Source: Phytophthora hibernalis
Lineage: Eukaryota; Oomycota; Peronosporomycetes; Peronosporales; Peronosporaceae
Direction: 5' to 3'
NCBI GenBank assembly: GCA_012656075.1
Contig: JAAKBF010000088.1
Coordinates: 310,001 to 374,000 of the forward strand
DNA length: 64,000 bases
The position numbers and the translations under genes were made by a program. The notes under the pieces were generated by a model. It had not been told where the DNA came from and made no database searches. It was given only the letters and a program-made list of their open reading frames with translations. Positions 33,387-44,340 of this stretch are shown piece after piece; within the stretch, counting starts at the first letter, position 1; every line of letters starts with the position of its first letter.

Positions 33387-33450
33387 GCTTGAGCTGCTTG
33401 GTTTGTATTGTGGTCGAGTTGAGTGGCGTTTGTTGTGCGGAGAAGCTCGC

Positions 33451-33466
33451 AAAACTGAGAATGAGA
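33451..33466 (-). promoter_or_regulatory. Candidate oomycete initiator of the dioxygenase gene
   Basis: On the minus strand the sequence TCTCATTCTCAGTTTT lies 65-80 nt before the ATG. It resembles the oomycete Inr (TCATTYYNCAWTTT) with one base of spacing missing. Confidence 0.4.
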
Positions 33467-34360
33467 GACGAACGAGGTGGTGGGGTGTTCCGAGGGTGTG
33501 GTGACGGGTCTACATGCAGTTTGTGGATCACCGGTGGGGATCACGTCATGTCCAGGTCTAGGAGTTTCTGGTCTTTGGGACGTGCTCAACCGATCGCTCC
33601 AGTCGTGGCGTGACCGATCTCTGTGTGGCGGTCGAACATGTAACTCACTAGAGGTGAACAATCATGCAAATCACTCGCGCTCAAAACTGATGAGAAGCCG
33701 GGCGTCCTGGTTTCTCGCGTACATGCATTTGGTTTAACATCGTCAGCACGCTCCTCTTGAATTCAGCAATCTATTTTATAACCAAGCAACAGTGCTCCGC
33801 TCCCCGAACTATGTAAACCCAGAGCAATATGAAACACTCCCTTACCAGCAGTGCTCGTTTCTATGCTGGGTTTGCTGTCGGTGGGATTAGTATTAATAGT
33901 AGAGTGGTCTAGAGTGTGCCTTGTGTCCAACACGTATTTTAATACGTGTATTAAAATACATGTACTTTCATCCATCCAGCTGGAACAGCTGAAACCCAAC
34001 TTCGTGGTACGTGAAGCTTGCAGCTCTATTAATAGAGAAGATCCAGGATTTGAGTAATGACTTGCGTCAAACTGTTGCAGATGGCGGGCTGCGCGTTCGA
34101 TCCGACCCTATCCGGATAACTTGGGACAGGTAGGTGCTTCAAGAGTCGAAGTGTCCAACGCAATGCAAGATAAACGTCGATAAGCGGCTTTCCAAAGCGA
34201 TCGCGTCTATCCTTTCTTATCTCAGGTATACAGATTAACCTGTCCTAAATGATACCTGACAAGCCTGATACACTGCTATATCAGATACAAAAACGATCCA
34301 CCGACTTGGTAGTTAGTAAAATGTTTGGTAAATCTGATACCTATCGAACCTGATATCTGA
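33467..34360. other. Intergenic DNA, no gene
   Basis: No coding signal. At about 33928-33960 an A/T-rich palindrome (GTATTTTAATAC...GTATTAAAATAC) occurs. Repeated words built on TGATAC/GTATCA are frequent at 34205-34360. Confidence 0.35.
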
Positions 34361-34623
34361 TACACCGTTCACTCTAATTAGTCGTGCTTCGAATATAGTC
34401 TTGCTTCTGTAGTTTTCGTGACACCACGAAAAAAATTTCCCGAAGAGTTCAAAAGAGCACAAAGACAGCGGATTTGAACAGATCTCGCCAAGCCGAAGAC
34501 AACCATGATCTTCCCAATAAAAATTAAATATTGTTGTCACAAGATCTATTCAAAAGTTCGATTTTCTCCGACAAAAATCGTAAACCATTTTAAGTCAGTC
34601 ATACTAATTAGAGTGAACGGTGT
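34361..34623. mobile_element. MITE, 263 bp, with 22-bp perfect inverted ends
   Basis: The ends read TACACCGTTCACTCTAATTAGT (34361 on) and its reverse complement (to 34623), including TA at both outer edges, as in Tc1/mariner-type MITEs. It has no coding capacity. A second copy, lacking its right end, is at 43956-44187, which shows that the sequence is a dispersed family. Confidence 0.8.
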
Positions 34624-35889
34624 AGCCAATTTGGCGGGATTTGATTTTGATACTACCTAGCCGGGGTTAAAGAAGTTCGTAAGGCTGGTTCGCGTCACTG
34701 GGTCTGGTTAAATAGGGAGCTAACGAAGCAATCTGATTGGTTATTCTCGTTTATAAAAGATTCATAGGGATAGGTCAAATTTATTTTCCCTTTATATCGA
34801 TAGTTGATCAAGTTAAATGGAAAAGGCCCCTACCATATGGTATCCTCCTATTTAACTAAACCCGACAGACGAACCAGGTCCTAATGGATGTCTGAGTAGT
34901 TTTCTCTTCTTGGTCGAGACAAACGTCCTCGGGCACTCGTAGCTGTAGCTTCCAAAGGTCTTTCAACATCTTTTCATCGCGTTCAGGGTGCTCGGGCAGC
35001 AAAATGTAGTACATGTAGTATCAGATGGTTACGATTATTACCTGCTGTTTTGCATCAAGTGGTGGTTGTAGCTTGACTATCGCTACTGTCTACTGCAAAA
35101 TCTGATAGTATTGCTATACATGATACGGCCGTTGTCCGCGGATGATATCAGGTGTGCCAGGTTAATCTGCAGTATTATTAATAATAGCCAGCACGATCGG
35201 ATTCCGAGGATGTGTGGCAAATCACTGATGGCCCATCAGTGATTTAGTACATGTACCGTTAGTCAGGACGACAACGTGCCACGGCCGTGGTTCTACCAAT
35301 CACTGCACGCGCCGTGGCCCACCCACACCCATTTTCCTTAATGGCACCCCATCTAATTGGTACGCCGTTTCTATACAGGCACTTAAAAGTACAGGATTAA
35401 CATCTGTTGTAATTTATCGCTCACAGCGACTCAATAGTGGTTCTTGGTTCTGGCAGCAGCAAGATAGGACGTGAAAAATATTGACCGGTTATTTGCCAAT
35501 AGTAGTCGAACAGAACATAGACCCCACAGGCGTGCAGCAGTGATCACCACCGCTAGTCAAGGCGACAATTTGCCTAACGCAACGCGTGCTTAACTAAACT
35601 ACTGTATCACCTAAATGTTATAGGTACTGTCGCGCTCAAACAAGCTTCTTCGCTCAACAACATTCGGAACACCACCGTCCACAAGATACACAAATATTTT
35701 CTGTGACCGTAGTCACAATCGGTGACATATGGACTCAAGCGACATTCGCCAATTAAACACTGGGGGACCGGACCAATAAAATTGGTTATGCTGTTCAGTT
35801 TAATAAACGATTTTTAAAATTTAATTATTTAATAATCAGCTGCCGAGGCGCACATTTATGTTCGGCGTCGGCGGATTCTTAGAAGACAC
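34624..35889. other. Intergenic repeat-rich DNA
   Basis: No gene is seen. 35219-35245 is a small hairpin (AAATCACTGATGG, one base, complement). 35262-35330 contains a copy of a motif (GACAACGTGCCACGGCCGTGG and on) that returns at 36413-36463, where it is part of a long palindrome. 35330-35375 (ACCCATTTTCCTTAATGGCACC, ATCTAATTGGTACGCCG) also returns, rearranged, at 36320-36350 and 36585-36605. Confidence 0.4.
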
Positions 35890-36238
35890 TACCGTATTCC
35901 CCTGTTACAAGCGTCGCTTAGCTACAAGCGTCACTCACTTTTAGCTAATGAAACAATAGGTATAAAACCGGTATATTCGATCTGATCGTCGTATCTCCCT
36001 GGTCATACGGCAGACCATGGCAAGTAAATCGATCGCCGTTTGCGCTTCCGCTACAAAAATTCGTGAGCAAGGTCCGACAGGTATGGTGAACAGGTATATA
36101 TCGTTGGTAGGTACTTTATTAGTATTAGTGAGCTTTTAAACTAGCGTAGCAGAGATATGACCAAATACGTTTGAGTTAAGTACGAGCCCTAACCCCGCAT
36201 GCATGTTGGTGACGCATGTAACAGGGGGAATACGGTAT
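35890..36238. mobile_element. MITE-like element, family shared with 50 kb
   Basis: The ends are inverted copies: TACCGTATTCCCCTGTTACA at 35890 and its complement (TGTAACAGGGGGAATACGGTA) ending at 36237. The body 35990-36190 is nearly the same as the right arm of the foldback element at 50508-50699. No coding capacity. Confidence 0.65.
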
Positions 36239-36436
36239 TACTAACTTTGATCAAATCAAAAGGGGCTGTGCAACTTGCAGAGCGTTGACGCAAAAGAGAA
36301 CCGTTAATCCCACCTTAACGGCACCCTATGTACCATCTAATTGGTACGCCGTAAGTACACCAGGATATTAGATTACAGAGGTATTAAGTTGGCCAGGGTT
36401 CTCTGTAGTCAGGACGACAACGTGCCACGGCCGTGG

Positions 36437-36491
36437 TTCTACCCATCACTGCATGCGCCGTGGGCCACGGCGCATGCAGTGATGGGTAGAA
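36437..36491. repeat. Perfect 27-bp-arm palindrome
   Basis: Left arm 36437-36463 (TTCTACCCATCACTGCATGC then GCCGTGG), one central G, and a perfectly complementary right arm 36465-36491. The left half, without the palindromic partner, is also found at 35285-35315 with small changes, so the palindrome seems to have formed by inverted duplication. Confidence 0.85.
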
Positions 36492-36603
36492 TTTTTGTTA
36501 AAAAGGTTTAACTTTAACATTGCATTGCATGGTGGTACAGTGCGACTAGTGATTTTACATGAACTTTACGTGGGAACCGTTAATGCCACACCCATTTTCC
36601 TAC

Positions 36604-37962
36604 ATTTCTATCGCATTAATTACCGGTATTTGCGCTAAACTAAAGACCAAGGACGCGGACACCAAGGGCAGTTCCCGACGGCTGCAGTGAACGAGCGCTC
36701 GTCGTTGCTGTTGCTTGCTTCTGTTGCCTGCGGAAAGGGAGAACGATTCGAGACTGCCGCTGCCGTTTTGAGATGCGGCAGTGTAGAAGGACGAAGCACT
36801 GGTCCCTGAGAAGGCGATGCATAAGTTAAAGGCGCTGCTGATGAAGATGGACAAGGCGCTGCTGCCGCAGAAGAAATGAAGTACATGTAGTATATTTTAT
36901 AAAGCAAAACGTGTACTACGGCGAAGTTAAGCAGCAACACACCAGATCCTCGTGTGTGCTGCTCTTCTTTCCGCTTTAGCGTTGGCTCTTGCAACCCTCC
37001 GATCTCGAATTCGAAGAGGGGCGATTGTAACAGGAGCCTTTGCTGGTGTTGTATTGTCTCGTTCAATCCACCAATGAGGATGGAAATCCATAGGTTTGAG
37101 AATTTCTTGTCTAGCTTCAATCTCACGAATCACGTGAATACATGGGATACCCATGGTGTGTTTGAACTCTCCATTACAGTCGCCTTGTCGGATGCGCCGC
37201 GTTTTTTCGAGGCAGATCATCAACGCATTGGCGTGAATAACGCCATTGACATCATCAAAAGACTGCCTTCTAATACGCAGAGACTCTTCACAACCGATTC
37301 TGAGACGGCATGCTAGTCATGCGTTGATAAATCGTAAAAATGCCTCCCTCGGAATTCACAAGCCATTTTTTAAAGTGGCGTGATAACCTTCAACTTTTGA
37401 TGTAGCTTGGAGACCGAAATGAACTGCTTGACTTGTCCAGCAACGAACTACATTGCATTTCCAAATATCAAACCACGTTTTCTCCTCATAACGAGCCCGG
37501 GTGTGGATATTGTATGCATTCGTTTTCGTTTCTCTTCATACTCGCATTCAGTTTTTGAGCCGATGATTTCACGAACAAAATCACAAAGTGCTTTATGTCC
37601 ATCAGAATCTGTCTTGAATTATTTTTCGGGTGTGGATGATTCTTCATCTCTGACTTGAGGTAGTGCGCCACGTCGTGCATGCTTTTGAATATTTTTCGAC
37701 GTGCCATAGACAAATCAACACTGGAACTTCGGAGAATACGGTGTCCAGAACATTCAAAAGTCCGCATGCCTCACCGGTGGTTGCAGCGACACGTCCTTCT
37801 CCACTGCCACCACTAAAAACAGTAGTAGCAACAGCACGTTAATGTTCACAACGGCAGCGACGAGCGCTCGTTCACTGCAGCCGTCGGGAACTGCCCTTGG
37901 TGTCTGCGTCCTTGGTCTTTAGTTTAGCGCAAATACCAGTAATTAATGCGAATGAAATGTGG
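36604..37962. mobile_element. MULE (Mutator-like) with ~105-bp terminal inverted repeats
   Basis: 36604-36712 and 37856-37962 are inverted copies of about 105 bp (from CATTTC..TCGCATTAATTAC inwards to GAACGAGCGCTCGTCG), with only a few mismatches. Inside lie minus-strand fragments of a MULE transposase. The whole element is only 1.36 kb, so it is an internally deleted copy. I could not identify a clean 9-bp target duplication. Confidence 0.8.
36927..37767 (-). pseudogene. MULE transposase C-terminal fragment with SWIM zinc finger
   Basis: The frame 37223-36927 has the SWIM-type pattern C..., then GEFKHTMGIPCIHVIREIE: C-x-n-C-x-H, followed by FHPHWWIER and a basic C-terminus. SWIM fingers end MULE/FAR1-type transposases. 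Upstream, the 37767-37486 frame (MARRKIFKSMHDVAHYLKSE) and a plus/minus mixture to 37400 continue the relic in other frames. The DDE catalytic part is missing. Confidence 0.65.
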
Positions 37963-37967
37963 ATCGC

Positions 37968-38230
37968 TACAGTGGTTACCGTAATTAATATCACTCACAT
38001 TAATTCTTGTAAGGATAGAAAAAGCTGGATAAACTTATACTTTTGAGAATTTGAACGAGCGTCCTGGTCTTGATTCTCAACCAATTATAATCGTTCCTGC
38101 ATTAATCCAGTCGTTTAATTCGTGGAAAACACGCTGTGGTCTTCATTTTCAGCCAAACGTTCTAGATTTTGAAAACCTATCCCTAGGTGTCATTATTTGC
38201 GAACACACACTAATTACGGTAACCACTGTA
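37968..38230. mobile_element. MITE, 263 bp, with perfect 20-bp inverted ends
   Basis: TACAGTGGTTACCGTAATTA at 37968-37987 is perfectly complementary to 38211-38230. The ends begin TA-CAGTGGTT, which suits a Tc1/mariner-type MITE with TA target duplication. It lies only 5 bp from the MULE's right end. No coding capacity. Confidence 0.8.
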
Positions 38231-39904
38231 CTAGGGATTTATTCGTTATTCTTCGATGTTTGTCTTATCGTTTGAATGCAGAAGTGTCCGTCACGCTTTC
38301 ACGTCTTTTCACGTCATTCCTAACCCATACTTACTTATTTAAGTTATATATGATTAAGTTTTGGCTTTACACGAAAAATATTTTTAAATTTGGAAGTTGC
38401 TAGTGGTACAAAACAGGAACAGGAATGATGGTAACATGTATTTTACGTTGGTCATTTATGAAAATTACCAAATCTCTTTTCAAAAACCGTGCTCGCGGCT
38501 GCCACCGAACTCATTATCGATTCTCCCGCTTCGCCGCACAGTCGTCCCCTCCGTACGAGCTACACGTCTGAGGCTGACGCTACACTCCTCGCACCGCCGC
38601 TGCCTCTGCTGCTCATACGTCTACCGCTTAATGCTCGTATTACCTAGGTGATAAATGCTTACTCGTGTGCCTCAGAGAGACCGTTTGTAACCGAAGCAAA
38701 GCGGAGGTCTGCAATGGTCCGCACGTGGGCCGGAGTAGTTGCCCTCACAACGAGTTAATTATTTTCCTAGAAACCACGCCTGGCCGAAGCCGAGAACTTA
38801 GCGTAAGGAGCAAGGGACACGATGCGGCGCCCCCTGCATCGCCGTCGTTAAGTCCGCAGGCGAGAGTCAACGCATGTGTGTCCGCCCCCGTGCCCGCCTC
38901 GCCCTTCCCCCGTCTCGTTAGTTGCATCTGTGATTGTACAAATATATGCCCACGTACGTTTTACAAGACTATTACCGTGACATGTTCGTATACACTAGAG
39001 ATGGCGTAGATCGAAGCCACTGTGCCGCGCGAGCACTAACCACGAAGACTTTTCGTGCGCTCAGACAACTTCGCCTCAACGGCTCTCAGTAACAATGGAC
39101 CAATGGGCGGACGCCACGGCTAGCCGTTTGCGCAACCTTAAACTTGATATTTCTAAATACATCTCCGGATGTGAAAAGTTTTGAAAACTATGAAACGTAC
39201 GTAGAGAGATGATTTGTACACGTACAAGCCCTGAGGACTCGTTTCTGTTCGTGACCAACGTGACCCGCGGCGTGCAGCAGCGGCTACGCTCCAAACTAGG
39301 CTTCCGCGGAGTTCTAGTGGGTGTATGCCCACACTCAGTGTTTTCTATTACAGTATTAGCACCTAAATTTTGTGTTGGAACACCCACAACCAAAATAGGA
39401 ACCACCCCGAAAATAAAAGGAGACACACTATCCAAAACGGCGTAGCCACCGACCAAAATACTGCCATCTGCATGATCTAATTTGTAGGGGCACAAAATAT
39501 AACAAGCAGTTAGAAACTTGGCATGGAGAGGAGGGAAGATGTCAACGCCAACGCCTTGGGGGCTTTCTCTGTTGGATTCCGATAGCGCAGACAAGGTGGA
39601 ATCGCAAAGTCGGCCAACATGGACAAAGATCTAGACGTCGGTGACTGCCTCCGACGCCCTCGACCCCTATCGCGGTACACTTCCAAGGCGTAGTGTTACC
39701 AATAGTGACCCAACAACCAGCACAATCAACCATATATTGAAAAAATACGCTCGTGCTACGTCTGTGCACTTGATGCGAGTTCAACTAACCAAGTGAAGCT
39801 CGCGGTGTTGCCATCATCGTTGAACTGAAGGCGATGATTAAGACGATGGTGACGCCGAGGACTGTTCATGTCGGTATAAATTCAATATTTGCCACGCTTC
39901 CGAT
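38231..39904. other. Intergenic DNA, no gene supported
   Basis: Open frames at 38397-38651, 38665-39009 and 39076-39594 have no motif I can recognise and have mixed composition, so they are not called. The 38480-38945 stretch is distinctly GC-richer than its surroundings and may be a fragment of an unrecognised transposon. Confidence 0.35.
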
Positions 39905-41160
39905 GTGTGCGAGGTATTTCAGCACGACGCACATTTAGTGTACAATGACGGGTCCGCTAGTCCGGTCGAGCGCAAGCTGATTTCAGTGATGAAGGCGTTC
40001 ATAGAGGAGCAACTCCGCTCGGGTGTGAAAACTACAGCTGCGCGGTTGTTTGCTGTTATCTGTAGCATGGTTCACGGAAGTGACATTGATGGACCCACGC
40101 CCAAATACCAACAGGTCGTTGACTTCGTCAAAAATTGGCGGCGGAAGAATCCTAAGAATGCTATGGCGCCAATGTTTGAGATCTGCGATGGGTACAACAT
40201 GATATAGCGACACTAGTTGACTTGATGATGATGATTCTTTGCGATTCACAACCAGCTGTACGGCTAGGTAGCTCCAGAATTGTGTCTCGGTCATGAGATG
40301 GTTCTGAAGCTTTTCCGTTTCGTGTTGGTATGACGTGCATCCAGCAGATCCGCGATTATATCTCTGTGCGGAGGCGCAGTGAGTGACTGCACATGTATCT
40401 TGTATTTGGACAGCACACATAGCATGGTCATACATGGCTCCTTGACCTTTGCTTTTGGGTGTTCAGATCAGAGTTGCCATTTTGTGCATTTCGCATATTT
40501 CTGCACTTCTCAAAAGCGCAAGCTCATCGGATGATGTATTCGATACATTAAAAGGGTCTGTGTGGACATTAGTGGATTTCTTTTTGAGCAGCAGTACATC
40601 ATGACGGACACCGATAAAATCCAATTCAAGGGCTCAGTGACCGAGTTGCCTCATGCTACCGTTCTAATGTGCTGGCTCCTCGTGACGAAGAACGTGTGGA
40701 AGTATGCATCGGAATTTCGGGTCTCCTACGAAGATACAGCAGGTGTTTTTTGAAGATCGGTACGACATGCACTATCCACAGCGGAATCATTTTGGAGTAT
40801 TGACAGAGCGGGTGTTGGTGAAGTGTAGAGGATTTGCTCCAGAAAGTTCCGTGCGCAAACTTACAGACCTTGTCTCAAAACGGTGGATCGAGACACGGCG
40901 TTTTGCTAAATGGCAGGCATTACACACTCCCGAGGTTATGCTGCGACCAACAACCCTCTTAAGCAGTATCATCGAAGGTTGAAGCTAGAATGTCCTGGAG
41001 GTGAACATCCCCCGACGAAACCTGGACAGCGCGCGGATTGTTTTCCTACATCGAGATGTGGTGTTTTGCAACTTTCTTACAGCCTCAGAAAGACTCATGC
41101 TACTGTACCGGCTTTTGTGTCACCGAGGATGCCTTTCAGTAGAGCGGCATCCTCGGATTG
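39905..41160 (+). pseudogene. Second MULE-type transposase relic
   Basis: Three plus-strand pieces in different frames: 39905-40207 (FVKNWRRKNPKNAMAPM, the helical segment before the catalytic domain), 40562-40753 (YIMTDTDKIQFKG then VLMCWLLVTKNVWKY, matching the D...CxxHVxKN block around the second catalytic Asp of MULEs, with the usual His replaced by Leu), and 40760-41000 (ending with TNNPLKQYHRRLKL, the typical TNN..E-x-[YF]-[NH]-R-x-L block). Stops and frame changes separate them. Confidence 0.65.
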
Positions 41161-42599
41161 AGCCGGTTCAGGGCGATTTACACATAGTGATGCATCGGCC
41201 TTTGCAGGTCACTGCGACGGAGAAAACGTCGGTCAAGCAGTCGAATAAATCCGCCAATGCGAGACTCAAGCAAATAAAAGGTATGCCTGTTGCCGTTGGG
41301 TTATCGATATCCGCAGAATGGTTTCCCGTGTCCATACTTTCATAAACACGGCGCATGATGTCACCTTGTCGCTGCATATTTCCACGCTGATGTGCATATG
41401 CCGAGCGTCGGGAATGACGGCAGGCAATTCGTTCGCCCGCGTCAACGCGCCGTTCATGTCAGAGAGGAATTGGCAGACACCACAGAAGTGAACAACATAG
41501 ATATCAACACTGCCGAGCCCAACCTGCACACTCGAGACACAGACACCCAAGAAATGCAACAACGCGCTGTACGACCATATCCAAGGAGTGTACAAGTTGC
41601 AGTGGAACCCCACTACAAGTTGGACACACACCGCGACATGAGACAGAGCAGGGTCAAGGACTCAACAACGAGGCGCGTGCTGCGATTCAGGATGTGCCAA
41701 CTACCGTTATGCACCACGCCCTTCCCCAAACCACAATGGGAGGTTTGCCGCAGCACAGTGATAACGAAGCTGAGCCCGAAAGCGTCCAAAGTGAGTTCAT
41801 TAGTCCTACCCCCGATGCCCCCAAGTTCCAGCTGAGAAACAGTGCGAATCTGTCAACAATATTATGGCTGGAGGCACTACACCAAGTGATCAAAATGGCC
41901 TTCGTCGGGCACGCCGCGCCTCAAATTCGACTAAGCGAGCGATTGAGTCACGTTTGCAAAATGGTAAGCGTTCTGGAACGACTTGCGCTAAGCGATCGAG
42001 GAAGTAAGATAGATTGGCTTCTTTTCTTTTTCTCAACTCATCATTCTGAATACATCATTTGAATATCCGCCAAACATACACCAGTGGTGGACCGTCACAC
42101 GTATGCAGCGAAAGAAGATCACTTCATCCGCGAATCAAGTGTCGCTTGTAGATAGCTACCTCCTCGCCTTGAGCAATTTATGCGCGAAGCTTTTTGTACG
42201 TCACGACTTCCTCGGCCTAACTGAGCTGCTGCAGAGCTACGATGCTAGCGATATATGCGGCGGTTTGATTAGCCAACTAGCGCACCAAGTTTTGTATGAA
42301 GAGTCTTTATCGTTGAATTGATCATCGTCGCCGCTTGCTGGAAGCTGTTTTCTGAAAACCGGTATCGTCAAGACATCAGGAACCCTTTGCGGTGGTGTCC
42401 CTACACGTGGCTGCGATGTCAAACTCCAATTCCGGAAGTGGATACACCTTTTCTGTTGTATGGGTGTAGATTCGTTTCGGTGGTGCTCCCACAAGTATAA
42501 GTGGTAAATCTGATTTCTTCGGTGCTGTAACACCTCCCTCGTTCTAGTGGCCACATGAGAAGAAGCCGCAGCGTCCGGCGTGCGCGCGGTCGTGGCCGG
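41161..42599. other. Downstream relic of the MULE region, no gene
   Basis: Plus-strand frames at 41392-41835 and 41694-42062 look like a decayed low-complexity tail of the preceding transposase, with no firm motif. 42103-42321 (a 72-residue frame) is also unassigned. Confidence 0.3.
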
Positions 42600-42841
42600 A
42601 TCCATCCTGAGCGACACGGAGGGCACACAGCGCGCTCACGATAGAATGAGGCCCGCTCTGAACACGTGAGCGACAGCACACTCTGGAAGGCAGTCATCGA
42701 CAGGAAGAGCGAACCACCCAGCCTCAGGTCTGAGTACAACGCGTACTCGGCGTCGATGAAGAGCGCGCGGGCAGCATCGCCAAGAAGGTTGTCAGGATCA
42801 TCCAGGTGAAGCTGCACGTCGGCGTGCTCCAGTACACCCAA
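42600..42841 (-). pseudogene. PDR-type ABC transporter fragment
   Basis: The frame gives ALFIDAEYALYSDLRLGGSL and FLSMTAFQSVLSLTCSERAS followed by FYRERA, which matches the second membrane domain of pleiotropic-drug-resistance (ABCG) transporters, where E-R-x-x-F-Y-R-E-R is a strong signature. Only about 70 residues are present and the rest is missing on both sides, so it is a gene fragment, probably carried or left by transposons. Confidence 0.55.
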
Positions 42842-43577
42842 AAGAACTTCTTTCGTGGTGACCCGCTGCTTGAAAAAGCGAGTCTAATCTGCGTGGCTGA
42901 CGTGGCAGCGCCCTTGTTGACGAGCTCCTTTGGTCAAATCGTCCCGCGTGTTGTCGTCCATGACAGCGTAAACCACCTAGAAAACAGAAAGAGGGGTTTC
43001 CGGCTAGCATCACCCTCCGTCACCTGGGTTTTCTGCTTTGTTACCTTTCGATTTTAAGTCTTGTAAATGAGACGGCGTCAAGCCAAATGATACTAATTAA
43101 CCAAAGTACGAATCGCGATTTAGGCACACCACTCGCACGAGGGGCATCTTGCGCTCATTTTGAGCCCTTGTCCACTTGAAAATGTTAAGAATTGGTGAAG
43201 TGTGGCACGCTCTGGAAAACAATATCTCCATTTTCATACCCCAAAATGGCGGAACATTTTATTGTCTGGTGATCGCAATATCTTTTCAATTTTTGTGAAA
43301 AGTGTATTATCGGAAAGCTCTTGTTAAAAGCAATCGAAAGAGAGTAGTTTTACGCTTTGAAAGGGATAAAAAGACAACATCAATTTAAAATTTCGGCTAG
43401 GTACGAAAAACAGGCGGTCAACTTTAAAGTCGATTATCTCGATAACTCTAAATGGTGGATAAGTATCATTTTGTTTGCCGCAGTCTCAAATGATGATAAC
43501 CGCTGATTTTAAAACATCAGCGATGAATTGCCAACACCAGATGTAATCTGCACTGGCTCTGTCGCACTCGAATGCTC
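42842..43577. other. AT-rich intergenic DNA
   Basis: No gene is seen. The part 43060-43500 is AT-rich, with no inverted ends that I could find. Confidence 0.35.
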
Positions 43578-43620
43578 AAAATAGCACCCTCGAGATCACT
43601 GATCTCGAGGGTGCTATTTT
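43578..43620. repeat. Perfect 19-bp-arm hairpin
   Basis: AAAATAGCACCCTCGAGAT, a five-base loop (CACTG), then the exact complement. Isolated from other recognisable features; it might be an inverted-repeat relic or a structured RNA/terminator. Confidence 0.8.
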
Positions 43621-43955
43621 GACTAGGCATCTTCTGCACCGTCCTCGTTCCTGTAACGGTAGAGCCGGAGGGGGTGAAAGCGATCAATGCCGACTTCTCT
43701 AGGCATGCCGGGAACGTTGCCGTGAAGGTGCGGTGGTTGAAACTAGCACATTTAGGAAGAGATTTCTCGCGTCCTGTTAGGTGTTCGACATTAAACAGAT
43801 TTCCAGGAGGTTTAGCCGTTTAGTGTAAGGCAGGAACTTGAGGCTTTGCGGGTTCTGACAGATATGACATCCGTCCTCTATTACCTTTTAAAATGAATCC
43901 AAATCCAAAACTGCATGCTATCAAATATTAGAGCTCTTTATGGACTATACCATGG
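43621..43955. other. Short intergenic stretch
   Basis: No gene or repeat is seen. Confidence 0.3.
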
Positions 43956-44187
43956 TACACCGTTCACTCTAATTAGTCGTCCTTCGAATATAGTCATGCT
44001 TCTGTACTTTTCGTGACACCATAGACGACAAACGTTTCCCGAAGAGTTCAAAAGAGCACAAAGACAGCGGATTTGAACTGATCTAAGCCAATCATGATCT
44101 TACTTTCAATAAAAATGAAATATTGTTGTTCAATATCAATTCATAAGTTCGACTTTCTCCGACAAAAATCGTAAACCATTATTAGTT
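43956..44187. mobile_element. Second copy of the 34361-34623 MITE, right end lost
   Basis: The left end TACACCGTTCACTCTAATTAGT is intact and the body (GAAGAGTTCAAAAGAGCACA, ACAAAAATCGTAAACCATT) matches the first copy closely. The right inverted end is missing where an LTR-like sequence begins, so the copy was probably cut by that later insertion or a deletion. Confidence 0.75.
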
Positions 44188-44196
44188 AGGGTTTGT

Positions 44197-44340
44197 GACG
44201 GGGTCTCACAAGCACCTTGTTTGAGGAAGCGTATCTTCAAGAGTTTGCAAATTCTTAGTGAACGGCAGTTCACGAGCACCTGGTCTGTGGGAGCTAAGTG
44301 GCTATAATAGCGTAGTTTAAAGACGGAGTGTTATGGAAAG
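44197..44340. repeat. Partial LTR related to the 23996-28742 element
   Basis: TGTGACGGGGTCTCACAAGC and the following words (TTGAGGAAGCGTA, AGTGAACG, GTTCACGAGC) track the LTR of the element at 24 kb with many differences, then fade out after about 140 bp. It is therefore an older, diverged LTR end of the same or a sister family; no internal region or partner LTR is found in the window. Confidence 0.6.

Noticed and set aside
36604..37962. 9-bp target duplication for the MULE
   Set aside because: Flanking words on both sides look like inverted extensions of the ends, not direct repeats; could not be decided by eye.
39076..39594. 172-residue minus-strand frame
   Set aside because: No motif, no hydrophobic or helical pattern, and the opposite strand is also open; judged a chance frame.
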